Shown here: one piece after another, positions 36,707 through 47,164 of the stretch | How the letters are laid out: each line of letters opens with the position of its first letter | Position numbering within the stretch: position 1 is the first letter of the stretch | DNA from: Burkholderiaceae bacterium | Lineage (GTDB): Bacteria > Pseudomonadota > Gammaproteobacteria > Burkholderiales > Burkholderiaceae_D | Direction of reading: 5' to 3' | DNA length: 58,388 bases | Assembly: GCA_031291325.1 (NCBI GenBank) | Contig: JARLJG010000017.1 | Span: 1 to 58,388 of the forward strand | Made by a program: the position numbers and the translations under genes | Notes under the pieces: generated by a model | Databases searched by the model: none | What the model saw: only the letters and a program-made list of their open reading frames with translations | What the model was told of the DNA's origin: nothing

Positions 36707-37645
36707 ATGAGTATCAAGCTGAAATGCCTGTCGCACACCCCGTTGCGCGGCCTGAACGACCCAGGCGCTGATGTCGTTGCCGAAGTCGACGCAGTTCTTG
36801 CCAAAGCTCGGGCCGAAGTCGAGGCTTTCGATCCTGAGCTGATCGTCATTTTCGCGCCGGATCATTACAACGGCCTGTTCTACGACCTGATGCCGCCCTT
36901 CGTCATTGCCACTGCTGCCGAATCGGTTGGCGACTACCAGACCGCGCTTGGTTCGCTCTCCGTGCCGAAGGAATTGGCGCTGGAACTGGCCAAGCACATT
37001 CTGGACAGCGATATCGATATTGCCATTTCACACCGGCTGCAGGTAGACCATGGTTGCACGCAGACGCTGGAGGAAGTGAGCGGCAGCCTGACCCGCTATC
37101 CGGTGATCCCCATCATCATCAACTCGGTGGCGCCGCCTTTCGGGCCGTATCGCCGGGTGCGGAAGCTAGGCGAAGCGGTCGGCAAGTTTATCGCCAAATT
37201 GAACAAGCGCGTGCTGATTCTGGGCACCGGGGGGCTTTCGCACGAACCGCCGGTGCCGCTGCTGGCCGGCGCGCCGCAAGAAATCGCCGATTTTCTGATC
37301 GCCGGGCGCAATCCGACACCGGAGTTCCGCGCCGCCCGCCAGGCCCGCACCATCGCCACCGGCAAGATATTCGGCTCGCCGGAATGCAGTCTGACGCCGC
37401 TGAACCCCGACTGGGATTTGAGCTTCATGAAGCTGCTGATCGATGGTCGAATTGAAGAAATCGATCATTTCGATATCGAGACCATTTCCAAGGCAGCAGG
37501 CCGCTCGACCCATGAAGTTCGAACCTGGGTCGCCGCCTTCGCCGCCATCGCTGCTTGTGGCGCTTATAGCGCCCGCCAGGACTATTACCGCCCGATCAAT
37601 GAATGGATTGCCGGCTACGGGGTCGTCAGCGCCGAGGTCAACTGA
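36707..37645 (+). CDS. mhpB: 2,3-dihydroxyphenylpropionate 1,2-dioxygenase (type II extradiol)
   Basis: 312 residues, close to E. coli MhpB (314) and similar throughout: 'LSHTPL', 'FAPDHYNGLFYDLMPPF', 'HRLQVDHGC', 'LGTGGLSHEPPVP', 'STHEVRTWVAAFAAIAACG' and 'YYRPINEWIAGYG'. The His residues corresponding to MhpB His115 and His179 (in 'VDHG' and 'GLSHEPP') are present. It cleaves the catechol ring extradiol to a hydroxy-keto-nona-diene-dioate, using Fe(II). It is the first full gene of the operon, starting after a GGAG site. The following genes supply monooxygenase, uptake and lower-pathway enzymes. Confidence 0.93.
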   Translation: MSIKLKCLSHTPLRGLNDPGADVVAEVDAVLAKARAEVEAFDPELIVIFAPDHYNGLFYDLMPPFVIATAAESVGDYQTALGSLSVPKELALELAKHILDSDIDIAISHRLQVDHGCTQTLEEVSGSLTRYPVIPIIINSVAPPFGPYRRVRKLGEAVGKFIAKLNKRVLILGTGGLSHEPPVPLLAGAPQEIADFLIAGRNPTPEFRAARQARTIATGKIFGSPECSLTPLNPDWDLSFMKLLIDGRIEEIDHFDIETISKAAGRSTHEVRTWVAAFAAIAACGAYSARQDYYRPINEWIAGYGVVSAEVN

Positions 37646-37712
37646 ACAATATTCGGACGTTAAGAGCGTTCCGGTCTGAAGCAAATATTTTGAAAATTTT
37701 AGGAGCCCCAAC

Positions 37713-38936
37713 ATGAGCAAGATTGAAAGTGCAGCCCTGCATATCCCCAGCGCCGAAGAGATCGTCCAGCGCGCCCACGACATGATCCCGATGCTGCGCG
37801 CGCAGGCGGCGGAATGCGAAAAAAATCGGATGGTTTCCAAGGATGTCATCCAGGCCTTCAGCGAAGCCGGTTTTTTCAGGATTCTCCAGCCCAAGCGCTG
37901 GGGCGGCTACGAAATGAATCCGAATGTGCTCAACAAGGTGCTCATGGAGTTGGCGCGCGGCTGTCCGTCGAGCGCCTGGAACGTCATGGTGCTTGGCGTT
38001 CATCCCTTTGAAGTAGGCTTGCTGCCGACGGCGGTGGGTGACGAACTGTGGGGCGAGGACAGCACCAAACTCGTTTCCTCCTCCTACGCGCCGTTCGGCA
38101 CGGTGGCCAAGGTCGAGGGCGGTTACAAGCTCAATGGCGAATGGCTGACCTCCAGCGGCTGCGACCATGCAGCCGGCGGCGCCTTCGTCGGTGGTCGCGT
38201 CGAGGAAAACGGCGAGATCGTCTTCCGTTCCTTCTGGATCCAGCGCAGCGACTTCGAGATCGTCGATGACTGGTTCGTCGTCGGTCTCGCCGGCACAGGG
38301 TCGAAGAAGCTGGCGATCAAGGACGTCTTCGTGCCGGACTATCGCAGCCACGCCATCGGCGCCTACGACCTGCACTCGCACGGCGGCGTCGAAAATCTTT
38401 ACAAGATGCCGTTCTTTTACGTCTTCTACGCGGCAGTGTCCTCGGTCATCATCGGCATGGCCCGTGGCATGGTCGATCTCTATGTCGAGCACATGGTTCC
38501 ACGGCAGAACCTGAATCAGGCCGTTGGCGCCGCCGTAAACGACCCCTTCATCAAGGGCAAGCTGGGCGAAGCCTACGCCAAGATTGTCGGGTCTTCGGCG
38601 CGCGTCATCCAGAACACCGAGGAAGCCTGGAGCTATGCTTCAAAAGGCCAAATGGTTCCGCTCGATCTCCGCATTCGCCACTTTGCGACCAACCAGTTCA
38701 CCGGCGGCGAATGTTTCGAGGCTGCCCACATGATCTTCAAGAAGACATCGACGCGCGGCGTCTGGTTGAATAGCCCGATGCAGCGCCAGATGCGAGACAT
38801 TCTGGTCGGCGCCAATCACATCACGCAGAACCAGGACAACATCGGCGACCTGCTCGGCGGCCACATGCTGGGCAACCCGCTGCCGCAACCCAATCCGTTC
38901 GGCGCCAAGCCGGCGACGACGACCCTGTATCAGTGA
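37713..38936 (+). CDS. flavin-dependent monooxygenase, oxygenase component (HsaA/HpaH-like)
   Basis: 407 residues with the acyl-CoA-dehydrogenase fold (N-terminal 'VIQAFSEAGFFRILQPKRWGGYEM', central 'YKLNGEWLTSSGCDHAAGG', C-terminal 'ECFEAAHMIFKKTSTRG'). In this fold, HsaA-type enzymes ortho-hydroxylate phenols with reduced flavin supplied by a partner reductase. Here the reductase gene follows 7 bp downstream. It takes the place of the single-component MhpA hydroxylase of E. coli, producing the catechol for MhpB. The phenol substrate is not defined by sequence; a 3- or 4-hydroxyphenylpropionate-like acid is plausible. It starts after an AGGAG site. Confidence 0.85.
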   Translation: MSKIESAALHIPSAEEIVQRAHDMIPMLRAQAAECEKNRMVSKDVIQAFSEAGFFRILQPKRWGGYEMNPNVLNKVLMELARGCPSSAWNVMVLGVHPFEVGLLPTAVGDELWGEDSTKLVSSSYAPFGTVAKVEGGYKLNGEWLTSSGCDHAAGGAFVGGRVEENGEIVFRSFWIQRSDFEIVDDWFVVGLAGTGSKKLAIKDVFVPDYRSHAIGAYDLHSHGGVENLYKMPFFYVFYAAVSSVIIGMARGMVDLYVEHMVPRQNLNQAVGAAVNDPFIKGKLGEAYAKIVGSSARVIQNTEEAWSYASKGQMVPLDLRIRHFATNQFTGGECFEAAHMIFKKTSTRGVWLNSPMQRQMRDILVGANHITQNQDNIGDLLGGHMLGNPLPQPNPFGAKPATTTLYQ

Positions 38937-38943
38937 GACCAAG

Positions 38944-39504
38944 ATGAGCAAAGACATCAACCAGCTACTCGACTGGACGCCAAGCGCCAAGCTCGCCGCC
39001 ATGCCGACCGTGACGTCGGACGACCACCGCTACGGCATGCGGCACTTTGCGGTCGGTGTCTCGATCATCTCTGCTCGCCACGGTGAAAGGAAGGCCGGGC
39101 TTACCGCGACAGCGGTCTGCTCGGTGACGGTCGAACCGCCGCGGCTGGTTGTTTTCGTCAACAAGAATGTTGCCGCGAACGAGGTCGTTCTCGACAGCGG
39201 GGCCCTGTGCGTGAACGTCCTGTCCGGCGAGCAGGAGGAGGTGGCCAAAGCTTTTGCCGGCGCGATCAAGGACGTGCATGGCGACGCCCGATTTGAATAC
39301 GGCGCCTGGCGCGAGCTGGTTACCGGCGCGCCGATGCTCGATGGGGCGCTGGCCAATTTCGACTGTCGCGTCATCAAGGTTTTCGACGAAAGCACGCATA
39401 ACGCCTTCCTGTGCGAAGTCCTTGCCACTTGCGAGCGCAACGACGGCGAGGCGCTGATTTACCTGAATGGCGCATTTCGCCGTATTCCACAACAAATTTC
39501 TTGA
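38944..39504 (+). CDS. flavin reductase component of the two-component monooxygenase
   Basis: 186 residues of the flavin-reductase-like (HpaC/HsaB) family: 'RYGMRHFAVGVSIISA', 'GLTATAVCSVTVEPPRLVVFVNKN', 'GALCVNVLSGEQEEVAKAFAG' and 'LDGALANFDCRV'. It reduces FMN or FAD with NAD(P)H and hands the free reduced flavin to the oxygenase encoded just upstream. Gene order oxygenase-reductase is the usual pairing. It ends 31 bp before the solute-binding protein start. Confidence 0.9.
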   Translation: MSKDINQLLDWTPSAKLAAMPTVTSDDHRYGMRHFAVGVSIISARHGERKAGLTATAVCSVTVEPPRLVVFVNKNVAANEVVLDSGALCVNVLSGEQEEVAKAFAGAIKDVHGDARFEYGAWRELVTGAPMLDGALANFDCRVIKVFDESTHNAFLCEVLATCERNDGEALIYLNGAFRRIPQQIS

Positions 39505-39535
39505 TGTGGCCGCTATCCGACTGAGGAGACAAAAA

Positions 39536-40669
39536 ATGAATCTGAATAAATTGCTTGCCCTGACCATCGCTGCACTGGCGGTCGCTCCGGCCATGGCCGA
39601 CATCAACGTCGGTGTCGTTGCTTCGCTAACGGGTCCGGCCGCCGCGCTCGGCGCCGAAACCAGGAAGGCCATCGCGCTGTTCCCGGCCACAGTCGGCGGC
39701 GAGAAGGTCAATTTTATCCTGCTCGACGACGGCACCGATCCGACCAATGCGGTCAAGGATGTCCGCAAGCTGATTTCCGAAGACAAGGTCGATGCCGTCC
39801 TCGGCCCCAATTTGATCAGCACGGCGACGGCCATGGCCGATGTGGCGAATGCCGAAAAGACGCCGATGATCTCCGTTGCGCCGCTCGATGTGTCGGGCGA
39901 AAAGCGCGGCTATGTCTTCCGCAGCGAGCCGTCGGCCGACCTCATGGTCAACCGCATCGTTGCCGACATGGTCGAGAGCGGCGCCAAGACGGTCGGTTTC
40001 ATCGGTTTTTCCGACTCATGGGGCGAATTGCTGCTCAAGGCGCTGACCAAGGCCGCCGAAGGCAAGCTCAAGATTGTCGCCAGTGAGCATTATGGCCGCG
40101 CCGATCCGAGTGTCCAGGCGCAAGTGCTCAAGCTTATGGCGGCCAAGCCGGATGTCGTCTTCGTCGGCGCCTCCGGCACGCCGGCGGCGATGCCGCAGAT
40201 CACGCTGCGCGAACGCGGCTACAAGGGAAAGATTTACCAGTCGCACGGCGTGACAAGCAAGGAATTCCTCCGGGTCGGCGGCAAGTCGGTGGAAGGCGCG
40301 CTGATCCCGGTCGGCCCGGTGCTGGTTGCCGAACAGTTGCCGGACAACCATCCGGTCAAGAAGAACGCAGTTGCCTTCGTCAAGGAGCTGGAAGCCAAGA
40401 ACGGCGCGGATTCCCGCTCCACCTTCGCCGGCGCTTCCTGGGATGCCTGGTTGTTGCTGCAGAACGCCATCGTCGGCGCTCAGAAGGGCAAGGCCAAGCC
40501 GGGAACGCAGGAATTTCGCACAGCGCTGCGCGATGGCATCGAGAAAACCAGCAAGCTGGTCGGCACGAATGGCGTCTACACCATGTCCGCCACCGACCAC
40601 GCCGGCTATGACGCCAGCGCCATTGTCCTGATCAAGGTCGAAAACAATCACTGGAAGCTGGTCAAGTGA
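39536..40669 (+). CDS. branched-chain-amino-acid-type ABC solute-binding protein for an aromatic acid
   Basis: 377 residues from ATG 39536, with a GAGGAG site. A clear signal peptide (MNLNKLLALTIAALAVAPAMA) precedes a LivJ-type bilobed fold ('VGVVASLTGPAAALGAETRKAIALF', 'DDGTDPTNAVKDVRKLISEDKVDAVLGP', 'FAGASWDAWLLLQNAI'). Such proteins often bind aromatic acids rather than amino acids when encoded in catabolic operons. The membrane and ATPase parts are further down the same operon (43541-47144), so it most likely feeds the mhp pathway. Ligand not determined. Confidence 0.9.
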   Translation: MNLNKLLALTIAALAVAPAMADINVGVVASLTGPAAALGAETRKAIALFPATVGGEKVNFILLDDGTDPTNAVKDVRKLISEDKVDAVLGPNLISTATAMADVANAEKTPMISVAPLDVSGEKRGYVFRSEPSADLMVNRIVADMVESGAKTVGFIGFSDSWGELLLKALTKAAEGKLKIVASEHYGRADPSVQAQVLKLMAAKPDVVFVGASGTPAAMPQITLRERGYKGKIYQSHGVTSKEFLRVGGKSVEGALIPVGPVLVAEQLPDNHPVKKNAVAFVKELEAKNGADSRSTFAGASWDAWLLLQNAIVGAQKGKAKPGTQEFRTALRDGIEKTSKLVGTNGVYTMSATDHAGYDASAIVLIKVENNHWKLVK

Positions 40670-41457
40670 TGAGCGACTTCCTCCTCAGCAGCAAAGACGC
40701 GGCGGCACTGCTCAAGTCTGCCCATGCCGGCGGCCAGCCGATTGCACCGTTGCGCGACCGATTGGCCAAGGCCGATCTGGACGGCGCTTATGCGGTGCAG
40801 GAAGCCAATACCCAGGCCTGGCTGACCGAAGGCCGCCGTCTGGTCGGGCGCAAGATCGGCCTGACCTCGCTCGCCGTGCAGGCCCAACTCGGCGTCGATC
40901 AGCCTGACTTCGGCATGCTGTTCGCCGACATGGCCATTGGCGATGGCGAGATCGTGGCGGCGGGGCGTCTGATCCAGGCCAAGGTCGAAGCCGAAGTGGC
41001 GCTGATCATTGGCCGTGACCTGACCCACGAGCGACACACCTACGCCGACCTGATCCGCGCGACCGAATATGCGGTCCCGGCCATCGAGATCGTCGACAGC
41101 CGGATCGCGGACTGGAACATCAAGTTCGTCGATACCGTCGCCGACAATGCATCGAGCGGCCTGTTCGTCCTCGGCGGCCGTCCGGTCAAGTTAAGCGATC
41201 TCGAACTGACAGCCTGCCTCATGGAAATGAAGCGCGGCGACGAAGTCGTTTCGCGCGGCAATGGGCGGGCCTGCCTGGGCAGCCCGCTCAATGCCGCCGT
41301 CTGGCTGGCCGATGTCATGGTCCGCTGCGGCCGCCCGCTGCTGGCCGGCGATATCGTGCTGACCGGCGCCCTCGGGCCGATGGTTGCCGTCAAGCCGGGC
41401 GAGCGCTTCGACGTCAGTATCGAAGGCCTCGGCAAGGTCAGCGCGCTGTTTGGCTGA
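40669..41457 (+). CDS. mhpD: 2-oxopent-4-enoate hydratase
   Basis: 262 residues from ATG 40669, which overlaps the previous stop (TGATG). '[26 protein letters not shown]', '[13 protein letters not shown]' and '[26 protein letters not shown]' are MhpD/TesE family motifs, including metal-binding Glu residues in 'EAEVA'. It hydrates the 2-oxopent-4-enoate released by MhpC to 4-hydroxy-2-oxovalerate. It precedes mhpF, as in most meta-cleavage clusters. Confidence 0.93.
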   Translation: MSDFLLSSKDAAALLKSAHAGGQPIAPLRDRLAKADLDGAYAVQEANTQAWLTEGRRLVGRKIGLTSLAVQAQLGVDQPDFGMLFADMAIGDGEIVAAGRLIQAKVEAEVALIIGRDLTHERHTYADLIRATEYAVPAIEIVDSRIADWNIKFVDTVADNASSGLFVLGGRPVKLSDLELTACLMEMKRGDEVVSRGNGRACLGSPLNAAVWLADVMVRCGRPLLAGDIVLTGALGPMVAVKPGERFDVSIEGLGKVSALFG

Positions 41458-41485
41458 ACCGTCCAATCCCACGGAGAAAATCAAC

Positions 41486-42412
41486 ATGACCCAAAAAATC
41501 AAATGTGCGCTGATCGGCCCCGGCAACATCGGGACCGACCTGCTCTACAAACTCAAGCGCAGCCCCTTTCTGGAACCGGTCTGGATGATCGGCATCGACC
41601 CGGAATCGGAGGGCCTGAAGCGGGCTGCCGAAATGGGTCTGAAGACCTGTTCCACCGGCGTCGACGGCTTTTTGCCCCATGTCCTGGCGGACAAGGTCCA
41701 GATCGCCTTCGACGCCACCTCGGCCTATGTCCAAGCCGAGAACAGCCGCAAACTCAACGAGCTCGGCGTCCTCATGATCGACTTGACGCCGGCTGCCATC
41801 GGCCCCTACTGCGTGCCGCCGGTCAATCTCGTCGAGCATGTCGGCAAGCGTGAAATGAACGTCAACATGGTCACCTGCGGTGGCCAGGCAACCATCCCCA
41901 TGGTCGCCGCCGTCTCGCGCGTCCAGCCTGTGGCCTACGGCGAGATCGTCGCCACCGTTTCCTCCAAGAGCGCCGGCCCCGGCACCCGCAAGAACATCGA
42001 CGAATTCACCCGCACCACCGCCGGCGCCGTGGAAAAGGTCGGCGGCGCCAGGAAGGGCAAGGCGATTATCATCATCAACCCGGCCGAACCTCCGCTCATC
42101 ATGCGCGACACCGTGCATTGCCTGACCGAAACCGAGCCGGACCAGGCCAGGATCACCGAATCCATTCACGCCATGATCAAGGAAGTCCAGAAATACGTGC
42201 CGGGCTACCGCCTGGTCAACGGCCCGGTGTTCGACGGCAACCGCGTTTCGGTCTACCTCGAAGTGCAAGGCCTGGGCGACTTCCTGCCGACCTACGCCGG
42301 CAACCTCGACATCATGACCGCCGCCGGCGCGCGCACTGCCGAGATGTTCGCCGAAGAAATGATCAAGGGCACGCTCAAGCTCGAGCCGACCCGTGCCTCT
42401 GTCGCAGCCTAA
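41486..42412 (+). CDS. mhpF: acetaldehyde dehydrogenase (acylating)
   Basis: 308 residues from ATG 41486, with an ACGGAG site. '[18 protein letters not shown]' is the NAD-binding motif and '[16 protein letters not shown]' contains the catalytic Cys. It converts acetaldehyde from the MhpE aldolase to acetyl-CoA. MhpE and MhpF form a channelled complex, and the genes are adjacent here with 12 bp between them. Confidence 0.95.
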   Translation: MTQKIKCALIGPGNIGTDLLYKLKRSPFLEPVWMIGIDPESEGLKRAAEMGLKTCSTGVDGFLPHVLADKVQIAFDATSAYVQAENSRKLNELGVLMIDLTPAAIGPYCVPPVNLVEHVGKREMNVNMVTCGGQATIPMVAAVSRVQPVAYGEIVATVSSKSAGPGTRKNIDEFTRTTAGAVEKVGGARKGKAIIIINPAEPPLIMRDTVHCLTETEPDQARITESIHAMIKEVQKYVPGYRLVNGPVFDGNRVSVYLEVQGLGDFLPTYAGNLDIMTAAGARTAEMFAEEMIKGTLKLEPTRASVAA

Positions 42413-42424
42413 GGAGAAGAAAAG

Positions 42425-43456
42425 ATGACCCTACGCGGCAAGAAAATCACCGTCCACGACATGACCCTGCGTGACGGCATGCACCCCAAGCGCCACCAGA
42501 TGAGTCTGGAGCAGATGATCGCCATCGCCGTCGGCCTCGACGAAGCCGGCGTCCCCCTGATCGAAGTCACCCATGGCGACGGCCTGGGCGGCTCCTCGGT
42601 CAACTACGGCTTCCCGGCCCATACCGACGAGGAATACCTGGGCGCCGTCATTCCCCGGATGCAGCAGGCCAAGGTCTCGGCGCTGCTGTTGCCCGGCATC
42701 GGCACCGTCGATCACCTCAAGATGGCGCGCGAGATCGGCGTCCATACCATTCGTGTCGCCACCCATTGCACCGAAGCCGATGTCTCCGAGCAGCACATCA
42801 CCATGGCCAGGAAGCTGGAGATGGACACGGTCGGCTTCCTGATGATGGCCCACATGAACAGCGCCGAAGGCCTGGTCAAGCAGGCCAGGCTGATGGAAGG
42901 CTATGGCGCCAACTGTATCTACGTCACCGACTCCGCCGGGCACCTGCTGCCTGAAGGCGTCAAAGAGCGCCTCAGTGCCGTGCGCCAGGCACTCAAGCCG
43001 GAAACCGAACTCGGCTTCCACGGCCACCACAACCTGGCCATGGGTGTGGCCAACTCCATCGCCGCCATCGAAGCCGGCGCCAACCGTATCGATGCCGCCG
43101 CTGCCGGGCTCGGCGCCGGGGCCGGCAACACGCCGATGGAAGTGCTGATCGCCGTGTGCAGCCTGATGGGCATCGAAACCGGTGTCGATGTCGCCAGGAT
43201 TACCGACGTGGCCGAAGACCTGGTGGTGCCGATCATGGACTTCCCGATTCGGATCGACCGCGATGCGCTGACCCTGGGCTATGCCGGCGTCTACGGTTCC
43301 TTCCTGCTCTTTGCCAAGCGCGCGTCCGTGAAGTACGGCGTGCCGGCCCGCGATATTTTGGTCGAGCTGGGTCGCAGAGGCATGGTCGGCGGGCAGGAGG
43401 ACATGATTGAGGATACGGCCATCACGATGGCGCGGGAACGGGGCTTGACCGCCTGA
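42425..43456 (+). CDS. mhpE: 4-hydroxy-2-oxovalerate aldolase
   Basis: 343 residues with the HMGL-like barrel motifs: '[18 protein letters not shown]', '[13 protein letters not shown]' in the form '[17 protein letters not shown]', and '[15 protein letters not shown]' with the HxH metal ligands. It splits 4-hydroxy-2-oxovalerate to pyruvate and acetaldehyde, the latter handed to MhpF. An AAGGAG site lies just ahead of the ATG. Confidence 0.95.
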   Translation: MTLRGKKITVHDMTLRDGMHPKRHQMSLEQMIAIAVGLDEAGVPLIEVTHGDGLGGSSVNYGFPAHTDEEYLGAVIPRMQQAKVSALLLPGIGTVDHLKMAREIGVHTIRVATHCTEADVSEQHITMARKLEMDTVGFLMMAHMNSAEGLVKQARLMEGYGANCIYVTDSAGHLLPEGVKERLSAVRQALKPETELGFHGHHNLAMGVANSIAAIEAGANRIDAAAAGLGAGAGNTPMEVLIAVCSLMGIETGVDVARITDVAEDLVVPIMDFPIRIDRDALTLGYAGVYGSFLLFAKRASVKYGVPARDILVELGRRGMVGGQEDMIEDTAITMARERGLTA

Positions 43457-43540
43457 CGACGCGGAGCGGGCGCTTCGGCGCCTGCCCAACTGATGTTGAG
43501 TTTTTGATCGTCGACAATAACGGTCGCACTGGAGTCCTCG

Positions 43541-46396
43541 ATGGATGCTGAAATATTTGCCCTGCTGGCACAGGATGGCGTCACCAATGGCGCCATTTAT
43601 GCGTTGCTGGCGCTCGCGCTGGTTTTGGTCTATGCCGTTACCCGGATCATCTTCATTCCGCAAGGCGAGTTCCTCGCCTGGGGGGCGCTCACCATGGCCG
43701 CGCTGGAAGCCGGCAATTTCCCGGGCACCGTCTGGTTGTTGCTTGGCGCCGGCGTGTTGACGTTTGCCTTTGACGTCGTCGATTCGACGCCCGGTCGCCG
43801 TCGGCTCGGCAAGTCCGTACTCTGGAACCTTGCCTATCCGCTGGCTGTTGCCGGCCTGCTCTGGCTGTTGCCGTCACATGACATGCCGCACGTGGTGAAA
43901 GCGCTGTTTGCGCTGGCGATTGTCGTGCCCATCGGCCCGATGCTCTATCGCGTCGCCTTTCAGCCGGTGGCGCAAGCGCCGGTGTTGGTGCTCCTGATTA
44001 TTGCCGTCGCGCTGCATGTGCTGATGGTCGGCCTGGGTTTGCTCATTTTTGGGCCGGAAGGCTCGCGCACCGCGCCGTTCAGCGAAGCGCAGTTTGAGAT
44101 TGGCTCCCTGACGATCGGCGGCCACACTATCGTCGTGTTGCTGGCATCGTTGGCACTGATCGTTGCGCTGTATCTGTACTTCGACCGCACGCTGACCGGC
44201 AAGGCCTTGCGCGCCACCGCGATCAACCGCAACGGCGCGCGCCTGATGGGCATCTCGCCGGCCTTGGCCGGTCGACAGACTTTCTTTTTCGCCGCGCTGA
44301 TCGGCACGCTGTCCGGCCTGCTCGTTGCGCCGTTAACCACTATTTACTACGACAGCGGCTTCCTGATCGGCTTAAAGGGCTTCGTCGCAGCCATCATCGG
44401 CGGCCTGGCCAGCTACCCGCTGGCCGCAGCAGGCGCGATCATCGTCGGTCTGCTCGAATCCTTCTCTTCCTTCTGGGCGAGTTCCTTCAAGGATGTGCTG
44501 GTCTTCACGCTAATCATCCCGGTGCTGATCTGGTTGTCCTGGAAAACCCGTCACGTCGAGGAAGAGGAGACGGCGCACGTCGTGAGCACGGCGCGGCGCG
44601 ATGGCTGGATCAACCCGCGCCTGGTGCTGGCCGCCTTCCTCGGCTTGCTGCTGCTGGCGCCGCTGGTTTTGCCGGAGTTCTACGTCACGCTGCTCAACTA
44701 CGTCGGCCTCTCGGCCCTGGTTACCCTCGGCCTGGTCCTATTGACCGGCGTCGGCGGCCTGACCTCGTTCGGCCAGGCCGCTTTCGTCGGCCTCGGCGCC
44801 TACACCACGGCCTGGCTCACCACCTCCAGCGAATTGCCTTCGTGGATCGGCTTTGCCGGCGGTTCGCCATGGGCGGCGCTGCTGGTCGGCCTGCTGCTGA
44901 CGGCGGCGGTGGCGGTGATAATCGGCTCGGTTACGCTAAAGCTTTCCGGCCATTACCTGCCACTCGGCACCATGGCCTGGGGCATCAGCCTGTTCTACCT
45001 GTTCGGCAACATGGAATTCCTTGGCGGCCACGCCGGCCTGTCGAACCTGCCGGCGATCAAGCTTTTCGGCTTCGAGCTGATCGATAACCGCTATTACTAC
45101 TATCTGGTGTGGGCCTTCGTGCTGGCTGCCCTGTTTACCACCCGCAACCTGCTCGATTCCCGCGAAGGCCGGGCGATCCGGGCATTGAAGGGCGGCATGG
45201 TGATGGCGGAGGCGATGGGCGTCGATACCTCGCGCGCCCGCATGGTGATCTTCGTCATTGCGGCGCTGCAGGCCTGCGCTGCCGGATGGCTTTATGCGCA
45301 CCTGCAGCGTTTCGTCAATCCGACGCCGTTTGGCCTGCACATCGGCATCGAGTACCTGTTCATGGCCGTCGTCGGCGGCGCCGGCCAAGTCTGGGGCGCG
45401 CTGGTTGGGGCCGGCTTGATTACCGCCCTCAAGCAGTGGCTGCAAGACATCCTGCCCAAGCTGTTCGGCTCGGCTGGCAATTACGAAACGATCGTGTTCG
45501 GCCTGATGATGGTCATCCTCTTGCACCGGGCCCGCGAAGGCCTATGGCCCTTGCTGGCCCGGCTGGTGCCGGTGCGCATCGATCGCAAGGTGGTCGACTT
45601 TTCGACAAAGCCCCTGGCCAAGAAGGTTCAGCCGCCGCACGGCGAAGTCATCCTCGAAGCAAAGGCAGTGACGCGCAGGTTCGGTGGTCTTGTCGCCAAC
45701 AACAACATGAGCCTGCATGTCGTGGCCGGTGAAATCCTGGCGCTGATCGGCCCGAATGGCGCCGGCAAGAGCACGATGTTCAACCAGCTCTCCGGCGTCG
45801 ATACGCCGACCTCGGGCGAGGTGCTGTTCCGCGGCAAGCCGGTGGCCGGCCACAGCTCGCGGGAAATCGCCGCGCTCGGCATGAGCCGGACCTTCCAGCA
45901 TGTCCGCCTGCTGCCCAACATGAGCGTCCTCGAAAACGTTGCCATCGGCGCTCACATGCGCGGCAGCAAGAGCGTCCTGCGTGCCGCCTGGCGCCTCGAC
46001 CGCGAGGAGGAGGCTCGCATCCTGCGCGAAGCGGCGCTACAGGTCGAGCGCGTCGGTCTCGGCGACTACATGCATGTCGAAGCGGGCAGCCTGGCGCTTG
46101 GCCAGCAGCGCATCCTCGAAATCGCCCGCGCGCTGGCCTCCGATCCCTGCCTGCTGCTGCTCGACGAGCCGGCCGCCGGCCTGCGTCTGAAGGAAAAACA
46201 GGCGCTGTCCGAACTGCTCAGACGCCTGAAGTCGGAGGGCATGGCGGTGCTCATCGTCGAGCACGACATGGACTTCGTGATGAACCTGGTCGACCGCATC
46301 GTCGTCATGGAATTCGGCGAGAAGATCGCCGAAGGCCTGCCGCAGGAGATTCAACAAGATCCGGCAGTGCTCGAAGCTTACCTGGGGGGCGTCTGA
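43541..46396 (+). CDS. triple-fusion ABC importer protein: LivH + LivM permeases + LivG ATPase
   Basis: 951 residues containing three usually separate subunits. Residues ~1-345 are a LivH permease ('[20 protein letters not shown]', '[17 protein letters not shown]'). Residues ~360-690 are a LivM permease ('[33 protein letters not shown]', '[25 protein letters not shown]'). Residues ~705-951 are a LivG ATPase with Walker A '[10 protein letters not shown]' near residue 737, Walker B '[11 protein letters not shown]' and a C-terminal BCA_ABC segment. The ATPase signature reads LALGQQR instead of LS.GQ(Q). No stop or frameshift interrupts it. With LivF and the solute-binding protein it should import the aromatic substrate of this operon. 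Confidence 0.9.
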   Translation: MDAEIFALLAQDGVTNGAIYALLALALVLVYAVTRIIFIPQGEFLAWGALTMAALEAGNFPGTVWLLLGAGVLTFAFDVVDSTPGRRRLGKSVLWNLAYPLAVAGLLWLLPSHDMPHVVKALFALAIVVPIGPMLYRVAFQPVAQAPVLVLLIIAVALHVLMVGLGLLIFGPEGSRTAPFSEAQFEIGSLTIGGHTIVVLLASLALIVALYLYFDRTLTGKALRATAINRNGARLMGISPALAGRQTFFFAALIGTLSGLLVAPLTTIYYDSGFLIGLKGFVAAIIGGLASYPLAAAGAIIVGLLESFSSFWASSFKDVLVFTLIIPVLIWLSWKTRHVEEEETAHVVSTARRDGWINPRLVLAAFLGLLLLAPLVLPEFYVTLLNYVGLSALVTLGLVLLTGVGGLTSFGQAAFVGLGAYTTAWLTTSSELPSWIGFAGGSPWAALLVGLLLTAAVAVIIGSVTLKLSGHYLPLGTMAWGISLFYLFGNMEFLGGHAGLSNLPAIKLFGFELIDNRYYYYLVWAFVLAALFTTRNLLDSREGRAIRALKGGMVMAEAMGVDTSRARMVIFVIAALQACAAGWLYAHLQRFVNPTPFGLHIGIEYLFMAVVGGAGQVWGALVGAGLITALKQWLQDILPKLFGSAGNYETIVFGLMMVILLHRAREGLWPLLARLVPVRIDRKVVDFSTKPLAKKVQPPHGEVILEAKAVTRRFGGLVANNNMSLHVVAGEILALIGPNGAGKSTMFNQLSGVDTPTSGEVLFRGKPVAGHSSREIAALGMSRTFQHVRLLPNMSVLENVAIGAHMRGSKSVLRAAWRLDREEEARILREAALQVERVGLGDYMHVEAGSLALGQQRILEIARALASDPCLLLLDEPAAGLRLKEKQALSELLRRLKSEGMAVLIVEHDMDFVMNLVDRIVVMEFGEKIAEGLPQEIQQDPAVLEAYLGGV

Positions 46397-46397
46397 G

Positions 46398-47144
46398 ATG
46401 GCCAATATACTTGAAGTGAAGAATCTCTCGGTCGCCTACGGCAAGGTCGAGGTGGTCAGCAAGATAAGCCTGCAAGTGGGCGAGGGCAAGATCGTCACGG
46501 TGATCGGCCCGAACGGCGCCGGCAAGACGACGACGCTGTCGGCCATCATGGGCCTGTTGCCGTCTTCGGGACAGGTCGCCTTCGACGGCAGTATCGAGCA
46601 GCCGCCGGAAGTGGAGCGCATGGTCGTGCGCGGCATGAACCTGGTGCCGGAAAAGCGCGAGCTGTTCGGCACCATGACGATCGAGGACAATCTGCTGCTC
46701 GGCGCCTTCCAGCGCAACCGGCACGGCCACCGCGACCATTTGCAGACGATGGAAGAAGTCTATGCGCTGTTCCCTCGCCTCAAGACGCGGCGCACTCAAA
46801 TGGCCGGAACGATGTCGGGCGGCGAACGCCAGATGCTGGCCGTTGGCAGGGCCCTGATGGCCAAGCCCAAGCTGCTTATGCTCGACGAGCCCAGTCTTGG
46901 CCTGGCGCCGCTGATCGTGCGCGAAATTTTTCGCATCATCTCGGAATTGCGGCGGCGCGGCGTCTCCATCCTGCTCGTCGAGCAGAATGCGCGCGCCGCC
47001 CTGCAGGTGGCGGACTACGCATACGTGCTGGAAAACGGCGCGGTCAAGACAGAGGGCGAGGCGGAGATGTTGCGCAACGACCCGCGCGTCATCGAGAGCT
47101 ACCTCGGTTTAGCCAGCAAGCACCAGGAAATGTTGGCCACCTGA
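46398..47144 (+). CDS. LivF-type ABC ATPase
   Basis: 248 residues. Walker A 'GPNGAGKTTTLSA', signature 'MSGGERQMLAVGRALM', Walker B 'LLMLDEPSLGL' and the H-loop region 'LLVEQNARAAL' are intact. It pairs with the LivG domain of the preceding triple fusion as the second ATPase. It starts immediately after that gene (1 bp between stop and start). Confidence 0.95.
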   Translation: MANILEVKNLSVAYGKVEVVSKISLQVGEGKIVTVIGPNGAGKTTTLSAIMGLLPSSGQVAFDGSIEQPPEVERMVVRGMNLVPEKRELFGTMTIEDNLLLGAFQRNRHGHRDHLQTMEEVYALFPRLKTRRTQMAGTMSGGERQMLAVGRALMAKPKLLMLDEPSLGLAPLIVREIFRIISELRRRGVSILLVEQNARAALQVADYAYVLENGAVKTEGEAEMLRNDPRVIESYLGLASKHQEMLAT

Positions 47145-47164
47145 AAGAAAAATGGAGAATCCAC

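Noticed and set aside
36526-36997. minus-strand open frames in the mhpB promoter region
   Set aside because: They overlap the start of mhpB and the operator and have no recognisable product.
42431-43663. 410-codon minus-strand open frame opposite mhpE
   Set aside because: Antisense of high-GC coding DNA; the mhpE frame has full catalytic motifs and operon context, the reverse frame has none.
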